A stretch of DNA of 64,000 nt from Faecalibacterium longum CLA-AA-H243 (lineage in GTDB: Bacteria; Bacillota; Clostridia; Oscillospirales; Ruminococcaceae). Position 1 is the stretch's first letter; each line of letters begins with the position of its first letter. A program made the position numbers and the translations under genes. The notes beneath the pieces were generated by a model that was not told the origin of the DNA, did not search any database, and saw nothing but the letters and a program-made list of their open reading frames with translations. Positions 51,673-58,184 of the stretch are shown here, piece by piece. The stretch is taken from contig NZ_JAJEQG010000012.1 in assembly GCF_020687245.1 (NCBI RefSeq), positions 1-64,000 on the forward strand, written 5' to 3'.

Positions 51673-52218
51673 ATGGGACTTTTTGATAAGATGAAGCAGG
51701 CCACGGCTGCCACCGGCGGCAACCAGACCGTCACCTTTACCTTTCAGGCTCTGCCGGAAAGCCTTGCCCAGATGCAGGCGCTGCCGGAAGCAAGCCTTGA
51801 CACCCCCTTCAAGACTGCAGCCCTCACCGTCTGTGCGCTGTGCGCCTACGGTGCCGACAAGAACATCGGAAAGGAAATGCTCAACTGGCTGCGCGGCCCC
51901 CGTCCGCTGAACGGGCAGGATATCTCCTTTTTGAACGACCGCTTCCGGGACGGCAAGAGCTACATCCCCTTCTCCTACTTTGTGGGTGCATCGCCGGAAA
52001 ATGGCTATACCCCCCGCCAGCCCTTCACCCTGCTGGTGGGCAGTGACCACACCTCCAACACCGAGGAGGGCTACTGCAAACTGTTCATCCCCTGCGGCGG
52101 TGCCGATGACCCCCGCCCCATCAAGCTGCGCCGCAAGGGCAACGGGCAGTGGTTTCTGTGGGAGCAGTACCTGATGACCGGTATCCGCATCCCGACATCG
52201 GCCGACCCGTGGGCGTAA
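51673..52218 (+). CDS. DUF6935-like protein
   Basis: A 181-residue soluble protein beginning MGLFDKMKQATAATGGN, matching a small family (DUF6935) of unknown function found near SPFH and zinc-ribbon genes. It contains FTFQALPESLAQMQALPEAS at residues 22-41 and a beta-rich C-terminal half with PFTLLVGSDHTSNTEEGY and a WFLWEQYL end. Start chosen at 51673 behind AAAGGAG. The family label is from memory of the pattern and not certain. Confidence 0.6.
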   Translation: MGLFDKMKQATAATGGNQTVTFTFQALPESLAQMQALPEASLDTPFKTAALTVCALCAYGADKNIGKEMLNWLRGPRPLNGQDISFLNDRFRDGKSYIPFSYFVGASPENGYTPRQPFTLLVGSDHTSNTEEGYCKLFIPCGGADDPRPIKLRRKGNGQWFLWEQYLMTGIRIPTSADPWA

Positions 52219-52234
52219 GATGAAGGGCGTGACC

Positions 52235-52840
52235 ATGAAGCTGTTTGCCGCCGCGCTGGCGTTGACACTGGGGCTTGCGGGCTGCGGACCGGTGGACGGC
52301 GACCCCATCCGCTCCGGCGCGTCCGCCCCGGACAGCGTCCCCCGGCAGGACGCTGTGACCGTGGCGCAGCTGCGGCAGCAGGCAGAGCAGAACGGCAGCC
52401 TTGCCGTGGTGCTCTATCTGGGCAGTGTCCCGGAGCGCACCACCGATGTGGACGCTGCGCTGGACAGCTTACCGGAACAGCCGTGGCAGTTTGTTACGGA
52501 CATCCCGGCAGACCGCTGGGTCACAGCGCCGGGCGGCGGGCGCGAGCTGTACTGCATCTTTGCCGTGCGCAGGGAGGATACGCTTTTTGTCTATGAGAAA
52601 CAGGACCCCGCGTATCCCGCGCAGCTGGGGAAAGAACTTTACGGCAGGCAGGGTGGCCAGCCCATTCTGCTGCTGTGCAACGGCACCCCTGACACCCCCG
52701 ATATCACGGCGGTGGTCTACTGCACCACCGGCCGCACGCTGGACTGGTCGCCCCAGTTTTCCGCCGAGACCGACAGCCCTGTGCCGGTGGAGGGCGTGGA
52801 CGTTTTTTCCAACCACCCAACGCCCGGCGCTGCCCTCTGA
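52235..52840 (+). CDS. Lipoprotein, short member of a paralog pair
   Basis: A 201-residue lipoprotein (MKLFAAALALTLGLAGC, Cys17). The body (VVLYLGSVPERTTDVDAALD, GRELYCIFAVRRED, GGQPILLLCN) matches the N-terminal half of the next gene. It lacks the 150-residue C-terminal extension of that paralog. Start is either ATG 52220 or ATG 52235; the latter gives a cleaner signal sequence, with GAAGGG at 52221-52226. Function unknown. Confidence 0.7.
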   Translation: MKLFAAALALTLGLAGCGPVDGDPIRSGASAPDSVPRQDAVTVAQLRQQAEQNGSLAVVLYLGSVPERTTDVDAALDSLPEQPWQFVTDIPADRWVTAPGGGRELYCIFAVRREDTLFVYEKQDPAYPAQLGKELYGRQGGQPILLLCNGTPDTPDITAVVYCTTGRTLDWSPQFSAETDSPVPVEGVDVFSNHPTPGAAL

Positions 52841-52875
52841 GGTGCGCCCCGGCAGGGCATGAGAAAGGAGAACTT

Positions 52876-53940
52876 ATGAAACGACTGAAACTTCTGGCAG
52901 CCCTGCTGGCGCTGACCATCGGTCTGGCGGGCTGCGGCAAAGGCAGCAGCGCGTCCAGCTCCAAGCCCGAAAAAATGCTGGACGGAGACAACATGATCGC
53001 ATCGCCCTCCGCCAAACAGGAGTACACCGAGCCGGAGGACGTGACCTACATGCGCCTTCTGGCAGGGGAGGACGAATACCGCGCCTGCGTGCTGTATCTG
53101 GGCGGCTCCTACGAGATCACCACCGATGTGCAGCAGGTGCTGGACAGCCAGACCGACCTGCGGGAGCTGTGGGGCTTCGTCTACGACATCCCGCAGGATC
53201 ACTGGGTCGTGGCACCGGATGGCGGGTGCGACCTGTACTGCATCTTCCCGCAGGAGGCGCAGGCCACCCTGTCCGTCTACGAGACGAGCCTGACAGACGA
53301 TGCCGAAAAACCGCTCCAGCGCGGTAAACAGCTCTATTACAGTGAGGACGGTCAGCCCATCCTGCTGCTGTGCAACATCAGCGATATCGTCCCCAACACC
53401 GAGGTGGAGCTGTACCCCAGCACCGGCGAAGAGCTGGTATTCAGCCCCTTCCTTTCCGGCGAGAACGGCCATGTGGTGCAGGCAGACGGCGTGTGCGACT
53501 TTACCATCTACCCGGAAGGGGACGACTGGGAGACCGATACCAGCCCCTGGTCGTTAGAGGGCAACTGGCTGGAGATCTACCGCGACACCGACGAGGGCGT
53601 TTTTGACACTGACCCCGCAGACGCCGACCGGATGTGCTTTTTGCCCACCGACGCCGACACCGAAGGCAGCCAGCTGCCCTTCACCGCCAGCTACATCACC
53701 CCCTACCCGGAGCTGAACGTGGAGGAAGCCGACCTGTTCTATCAGGAAGGCACCCCGGAGGTGCCCTTCCAGTCTAATCAGGAGTGGTACGCTACCTTTA
53801 CCGGGGAGGACGGCTCCCGCTACGCCGTCACCCTGGAGGACGAGAACACCCTTGCCCTGAAGTTCTATCTGGACGGCGAAGAGAGCTACATGAGCCTTGT
53901 CAATACGGTCTACTTTGCGCGGCAGGAGGCCATGGGCTGA
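52876..53940 (+). CDS. Lipoprotein, long member of a paralog pair
   Basis: A 354-residue lipoprotein (MKRLKLLAALLALTIGLAGC, Cys20). The first 190 residues match the preceding gene (CVLYLGGSYEITTDVQQVLD, CDLYCIFPQEAQAT, GQPILLLCN). The C-terminal part (GNWLEIYRDTDEG, ASYITPYPELNVEEADLFYQ, ATFTGEDGSRYAVTLEDEN) is a lipocalin-like beta domain, comparable in layout to the tail of DUF3298 paralog 3. AAAGGAGA before ATG 52876. The last residues sit 32 bases before the nucleotidase gene. Confidence 0.72.
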   Translation: MKRLKLLAALLALTIGLAGCGKGSSASSSKPEKMLDGDNMIASPSAKQEYTEPEDVTYMRLLAGEDEYRACVLYLGGSYEITTDVQQVLDSQTDLRELWGFVYDIPQDHWVVAPDGGCDLYCIFPQEAQATLSVYETSLTDDAEKPLQRGKQLYYSEDGQPILLLCNISDIVPNTEVELYPSTGEELVFSPFLSGENGHVVQADGVCDFTIYPEGDDWETDTSPWSLEGNWLEIYRDTDEGVFDTDPADADRMCFLPTDADTEGSQLPFTASYITPYPELNVEEADLFYQEGTPEVPFQSNQEWYATFTGEDGSRYAVTLEDENTLALKFYLDGEESYMSLVNTVYFARQEAMG

Positions 53941-53972
53941 CCGCTGCCGACCCACACCGGGAGGAATGCACC

Positions 53973-55460
53973 ATGAAACACACCAAAAAGATCACCATCC
54001 TCCACTCCAATGATCTGCACGGAGACTTTCTGGCAGAGCAGGTGGACGAAAAACTGGTGGGCGGCGTTTCCATGCTGTCCGGCTACATCGAAAAGGTGAG
54101 GGCAGAGGAGCCCAACACCATCTACGCCATTGCAGGTGATATGTTCCGGGGCTCGGTCATTGATTCCGAATACAAAGGGCTTTCCACCATCGAGATCATG
54201 AACGCCCTTGCCCCGGACGTGGTTACCATCGGCAACCACGAGGTGGATTACGGCATCGCGCATCTGCTGTTCATCGAAAAATGCGCGCGCTTTCCCATCA
54301 TCAACGCCAACCTCTACATCAAAAACACCCCCACCCGGCTGTTTACTCCCTACAAGATCCTGCGGGTGGACGGCATGAACATCCTCTTCATCGGCATCAT
54401 CACCCAGGACGTCATCAACCAGACCAAGTCCGAATCTCTGGTGGGGTCCTTTGTGGACACCGCCGCAGCTGCCGCCGAGGTGGGCAAGATCTGCAACGCC
54501 CACAACAGCATCGACATCGATTTTACCGTGCTGCTGACCCACATCGGCTTTGAGGAGGACCGCCATCTGGCCCGCCAGCTGGACCCGGCCTGGGGGGTGG
54601 ACCTGATCATCGGCGGGCACAGCCACACCCTGCCAGAGCACGCGGTGGAGGAAAACGGCGTGGTCATTGCGCAGGCGGGCACCGGCACCGACCAGATCGG
54701 CCGCTTTGACATCATTGTGGACACGGACAACAACTGCATCGATTCCTACACATGGCACACGGTGCCCATCACCGCCGAGACTTGCCCCCGCAACCCCGCC
54801 ATGGAGCAGGTGCTACACCGCTTCACCAGTCAGGTGGACGAAAAGTACAGCCACATCGTGGCGCGCTTCCGCCGGGAGCTGACCCACCCGGAGCGCACCC
54901 GGGAGACTGAGCTTGGCAACCTGTTTGCGGACATCTTCACCCGCAGCCTTGGCATCGATATTATGCTCATCGGCTCCGGCAGCATCCGGGCCGAAAAGCT
55001 GGGCCCCATTGTCACCTACGGCGACCTCATCGAGGGTTTCCCCTACGACGACGGCGTGTTTATGTTCAAGGTGACAGGCCGGCAGCTGCGCCAGATGCTC
55101 CACTACATGCTGCGAGAGGAGGCCTACACCGGCCACACCGAGTTCTACCAGCTGCCCTCCACCCTGCGGCTGCACTACGACCGCGCCAAGGGCGACTTTG
55201 ATTACTTTACCTACTGCGGCAAGGAGGTGGGCAAGGAGATCGGCGACGATGCCTTGTTCACCGTGGGGCTGCAGAACTACCACTTCAAAAACATCGAGAG
55301 CTTTTTCAACATCTCCTACGATACCATCTGCAAGCTCCAGAAGCCCCGCAGCGTGGCAACCTCCTGTCAGGATGTCCTGATGGAGTATTTCCGGGAGCAC
55401 GAGATGGTGGACGCCGCCGTAGACGGCAGAATGACCATTCTGCCCCCTGCCGGGCAATGA
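53973..55460 (+). CDS. 5'-nucleotidase/metallophosphatase without signal peptide
   Basis: A 495-residue calcineurin-like phosphatase plus 5'-nucleotidase C-terminal domain. Metal motifs are complete: LHSNDLHGD near residue 11, GDMFRGS near 57, GNHEVDYG near 88, HIGFEEDRHLA near 190 and GGHSHT near 215. The C-terminal domain carries ADIFTRSLGID and FPYDDGVFMFKVTG. Unlike UshA relatives there is no signal peptide or membrane helix, so it should act in the cytoplasm, on nucleotides or cyclic nucleotides. Start at ATG 53973 (MKHTKKITIL) behind GGGAGGA; a longer frame to 53784 overlaps the lipoprotein gene and is unlikely. Confidence 0.85.
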   Translation: MKHTKKITILHSNDLHGDFLAEQVDEKLVGGVSMLSGYIEKVRAEEPNTIYAIAGDMFRGSVIDSEYKGLSTIEIMNALAPDVVTIGNHEVDYGIAHLLFIEKCARFPIINANLYIKNTPTRLFTPYKILRVDGMNILFIGIITQDVINQTKSESLVGSFVDTAAAAAEVGKICNAHNSIDIDFTVLLTHIGFEEDRHLARQLDPAWGVDLIIGGHSHTLPEHAVEENGVVIAQAGTGTDQIGRFDIIVDTDNNCIDSYTWHTVPITAETCPRNPAMEQVLHRFTSQVDEKYSHIVARFRRELTHPERTRETELGNLFADIFTRSLGIDIMLIGSGSIRAEKLGPIVTYGDLIEGFPYDDGVFMFKVTGRQLRQMLHYMLREEAYTGHTEFYQLPSTLRLHYDRAKGDFDYFTYCGKEVGKEIGDDALFTVGLQNYHFKNIESFFNISYDTICKLQKPRSVATSCQDVLMEYFREHEMVDAAVDGRMTILPPAGQ

Positions 55461-55470
55461 CCACTTTTTT

Positions 55471-55494
55471 CGGGGGAAGCTGACGCTTCTCCCG
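55471..55494 (+). other. Hairpin after the nucleotidase gene
   Basis: Ten-base stem (55471-55480 with 55485-55494, one G-U pair) without a following T run. It may be an mRNA 3' stabiliser or a weak terminator. Confidence 0.4.
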
Positions 55495-55537
55495 AATGGG
55501 GCCCTGAAAAAAAATTTACCACAGAAAGGAGCACCCC

Positions 55538-55642
55538 ATGAAACAACGATTCTCAAAACGAACACGCCTTGTCAGTGCCCTTTTGACGCTGGCTATGGTA
55601 TTCACCTTTTTGCCCTTCAGCGCCTTTGCGGCAGGGGGGTGA
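55538..55642 (+). pseudogene. Secreted protein truncated after its signal peptide
   Basis: 34 codons encode a complete signal peptide (MKQRFSKRTRLVSALLTLAM then VFTFLPFSAFA) and AGG, then TGA. A G6 run lies just before the stop. The ribosome binding site region 55521-55543 is identical over 23 bases to that of the lipoprotein gene at 40298. Sequence beyond belongs to the mobile region, so the gene was cut off there, or the G run is out of phase; either reading is possible. Confidence 0.7.
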
Positions 55643-55678
55643 CGGGTGGTTATAGCATCACCTCAATAGTATTGTATC

Positions 55679-55843
55679 GTTCTTACAGAAAGAACAGTAC
55701 AACATCATCGTTCGGGTGATTTTGTCCTATTGTGCTGATTTATGCCTTTTCCCGGTCGAGTTATAAAAAACGGTAACTCGTCCGGGCGATTTCATGCGCT
55801 ATCCGATCACAGTTGCTGTTTGTGGAGGTAACTGTGATTTTTT
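55679..55843 (+). other. Cluster of hairpins next to the truncated gene
   Basis: Three stems in succession: GTTCTT/AAGAAC near 55680-55696, a 12-pair stem CCCGG-t-CGAGTTA with TAACTCG-t-CCGGG (55751-55786), and ATCACAGTT/AACTGTGAT with six T (55806-55843). There is no coding frame. This may be the end of a mobile element or a structured RNA. Confidence 0.5.
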
Positions 55844-55937
55844 ATTGGGGTAACGCATCAAAAAAAGCCTGTCTGCTGCCGTAGACCAGACTGCAAACAA
55901 ACCGGCACAATTGTTCCGCTTCACCACCCATAATCAT

Positions 55938-55998
55938 GCCGATGTGCAATATTGCGCCAGCTTTCCACTGTGGGAGGCTGGCGTTTTTACGCTTTTAA
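55938..55998 (+). repeat. Recombinase-associated repeat, copy 2
   Basis: Second copy of the 32861-32907 segment with the same hairpin (CCAGCTTTCCA/TGGGAGGCTGG). The stem is kept although several bases differ. It stands upstream of the serine-recombinase fragment. Confidence 0.7.
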
Positions 55999-56018
55999 GG
56001 GCAAGGTGTCGTGCGCCA

Positions 56019-56289
56019 CCACGATCCTTTTTGTCCGAATGCTCACATTCTGTAAAATAACTGGAGGATTATTGATAATGAAATCGACCTATTTGCTGCC
56101 GTGGTTCAAGATGACCACATGGTACTTCCGACTGTCTCGATTGCTGAAAGTTTCCAACATCAAAAGGCGCACCAAAAATCATGGTGCTGTTGCCAACCGT
56201 ATTTTCATGTTGGTGAAAAATCATGTGCTGGCCGTATCCGGCATGGGGGATGAAGCTCCGCCCTCTCATGGCGGAAGAAACGGAGGGTG
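56019..56289 (+). other. Degraded region inside the mobile block
   Basis: A frame at 56078-56302 starts behind GGAGG but gives a basic, low-quality peptide. An overlapping frame reads NEIDLFAAVVQDDHMVLPTV and looks more like protein, yet lacks a start and is interrupted. I take it as decayed coding sequence of unknown family. Confidence 0.3.
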
Positions 56290-56546
56290 TGATGTATTAT
56301 GATCCTGCTGCAACGGGTGAACGAATCTGCAACGAGCTGTTTACATGGGCGGATGTGTACGACACTGCCAACCACGATGAACGCCGCGCCATTTTGCAGC
56401 AGTTCATCAAGGAGATTCGCGTCCGAAAAGACTATGAGATCTCAATCACCCTGAACGCCAGCTTCAATCAAGTGGAGCAGCTCAAGGCTGTATCGACCTA
56501 CGATGGTGCGGAGATTTTTGAAGGGATTTCCGAGAAGGGGGCATAA
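56290..56546 (+). pseudogene. Serine recombinase, C-terminal fragment
   Basis: The last 85 residues of a large serine recombinase: FTWADVYDTANHDERRAILQ, then IKEIRVRKDYEISITLNASF and LKAVSTYDGAEIFEG. The N-terminal catalytic and zinc-ribbon parts are missing. Such recombinases run integrative elements and transposons of gut Firmicutes. The end of the gene recurs in shortened form near 32925-32975. Confidence 0.8.
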
Positions 56547-56694
56547 AAGCGATGTGCTTGCCCGCAGAACTCTGCAAAATGCAAAGAAAGAAGCGTGAAA
56601 CCGATGGATTTTCAAAAAGTACATTGATGACCCCGCCCGGTTCGCATCCGACTTCAGGGTTCGGAGCCTGGCACGGTCTGCCAAAGTTTTTTAG

Positions 56695-56730
56695 GCATAA
56701 AAAACGCCGCATCGTACAAAACGATGCGGC
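56695..56730 (-). terminator. Terminator of the tRNA-Ala fragment
   Basis: GCCGCATCGT at 56706-56715 pairs with ACGATGCGGC at 56721-56730. The minus-strand transcript then enters a U tract from the A run at 56698-56704. It is the natural terminator of the tRNA whose 3' part remains. Confidence 0.85.
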
Positions 56731-56734
56731 AAAT

Positions 56735-56796
56735 TGGTGGACCTAGAGGGATTCGAACCCTTGACCTCTCGGATGCGAACCGAACGCTCTCCCAAC
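56735..56796 (-). other. 3' fragment of tRNA-Ala(CGC), candidate attachment site
   Basis: On the minus strand the sequence contains the second half of the D arm (GTTGGGAGAGC), an anticodon arm with loop TTCGCAT (anticodon CGC), a T arm GGGTTCGAATCCC and the acceptor TAGGTCC-A-CCA. U70 in the acceptor fits the G3-U70 pair of alanine tRNAs. The 5' acceptor half GGxxCTA and the first D-arm strand are missing, and the sequence changes abruptly at 56797. This is the form left when an element integrates into the 3' part of a tRNA gene. The element would lie to the right. Confidence 0.75.
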
Positions 56797-57147
56797 AGTC
56801 TCGCTTTTGTGCACACCTTATACACTGCGAGAAAAGAAAAATCAACGTATATTCGTCCATATAAAATATTCTGCCAGCCAAACGGTCTTTTAGGGCCGCA
56901 AGTATGGTCTCCAAGCCGCTGATTTTCAAGATGATGCAGTTTGGGGCGTAGTATGGTTGGCGGACAAGTGAGCTACAGGCCCTTGAGATGTAACTCACAT
57001 GGGGTTCAGATGTATCACATCCCAATTTACAATAAAATACGATATAACGTAAAAGCGTGGCTTCTATTTTGAATGAAAGCTGCGCTTTTATTTCATATTA
57101 AATGTAGATTAAGAACAAGACAAGTTCCAAGAGACAGTAATCCAGGA
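56797..57147. other. Non-coding AT-rich lead-in of the island
   Basis: No gene supported. AT content rises sharply compared with the left. A hairpin at 57050-57092 is described separately. Confidence 0.5.
57050..57092 (+). repeat. Hairpin repeat, left copy
   Basis: TAAAAGCG at 57050-57057 pairs with CGCTTTTA at 57083-57090; an inner GCTT/AAGC helix follows. The sequence resembles the terminator at 60689-60736 on the other side of the ATPase-protease pair. Confidence 0.65.
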
Positions 57148-57176
57148 TTGACAGACATACTTATATTGAGTAAAAT
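57148..57176 (+). promoter_or_regulatory. Promoter of the ATPase-protease pair
   Basis: TTGACA at 57148-57153, a 17-base spacer and TAAAAT at 57171-57176. Confidence 0.8.
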
Positions 57177-57217
57177 AAAAATGAGTAATTATATTCTAGT
57201 GGAAGGGCGGTGATCTC

Positions 57218-58180
57218 TTGGCAACGGCTGATCAGGTTAAAAGTCTAATTAAGGCACATATTGAACAGGATGATGAGAGGTTTAAAACAATCACCCTTCA
57301 AATTGCAGCTAACGAAGCTAGGCATGGACATGATACTTTTGCTCGTGAGCTTAAGCAGTATGCAGAAAAAATTGGTAAAGGAAAAAAGAACCTAATCCGA
57401 TTGAATAACAACGGGAATGAAATGTTCCTTGTCACCCATCCTTCTGAACGACTTTCGGATTTGGTTGTTTCCACGGAAATCCAAGAACGGATAGAACGAT
57501 TGCTCATAGAGTACCGAAATCGAAACAAGCTACAAAAGTATGGATTGAGCAATCGACGTAAAATTCTAATTGAAGGGCGTCCGGGAACAGGAAAAACATT
57601 TACGGCATCTGTGATTGCAGCAGAGTTGGACTTACCCCTTTATACAATTCAGATGGACAAAGTCGTTACCAAGTTCATGGGTGAAACAAGTACCAAACTG
57701 CGTCAGATTTTCGATAATATTTCAACTTCAACGGGAGTGTATTTTTTTGACGAATTTGATGCCATCGGTGCCGATAGAAGTTTGGACAATGAAGTTGGCG
57801 AGGCAAGAAGAATCCTAAACTCCTTTTTACAATTTATTGAGCAGGATACTTCGGACAGTATCATCATTGCAGCGACTAATAATCAAAAATTATTGGATCA
57901 AGCACTTTTTAGACGTTTTGATGATGTTCTACATTATGCGATGCCAACAAGTGATGAAGTCAGAAGACTATTTGAAATTAGATTGGGGACGTTTGATAGT
58001 TCTTTTAAAGTATCTGATGAGGCCGTTTGCATGGCCAGCAAATTGAGCCATGCAGAAATCATTCGGGTGTGTGACGATGCTATTAAGAATTCTATTTTAA
58101 TGAATACAAAGATAGATAATGTGTATCTTTTAAAAATGCTTAAAGATCGTATAAATGCATATATAGCGAAGGAGGCATGA
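57218..58180 (+). CDS. ietA: AAA+ ATPase of an IetAS-type pair
   Basis: A 320-residue AAA+ ATPase. Walker A GRPGTGKT is at residues 120-127, Walker B FFDEFD with Asp178-Glu179, sensor 1 IIAATNNQ near 213, and an arginine finger in LFRRFDDV near 230. The N-terminal 100 residues are helical and charged. In the IetAS system described from Agrobacterium plasmids and later shown to act against phage, an ATPase of this size is paired with a subtilisin-like protease, as here. Start is TTG 57218 behind AAGGGCGGTGA. Codon use and AT content differ from the flanking chromosome, indicating transfer. The symbol is by architecture. Confidence 0.82.
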   Translation: MATADQVKSLIKAHIEQDDERFKTITLQIAANEARHGHDTFARELKQYAEKIGKGKKNLIRLNNNGNEMFLVTHPSERLSDLVVSTEIQERIERLLIEYRNRNKLQKYGLSNRRKILIEGRPGTGKTFTASVIAAELDLPLYTIQMDKVVTKFMGETSTKLRQIFDNISTSTGVYFFDEFDAIGADRSLDNEVGEARRILNSFLQFIEQDTSDSIIIAATNNQKLLDQALFRRFDDVLHYAMPTSDEVRRLFEIRLGTFDSSFKVSDEAVCMASKLSHAEIIRVCDDAIKNSILMNTKIDNVYLLKMLKDRINAYIAKEA

Positions 58181-58184
58181 TCTC

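Noticed and set aside
56734-56922. Short plus-strand frame beginning MVDLEGFEPLTSRMR
   Set aside because: It is the translation of the opposite strand of the tRNA fragment, a well-known false gene.
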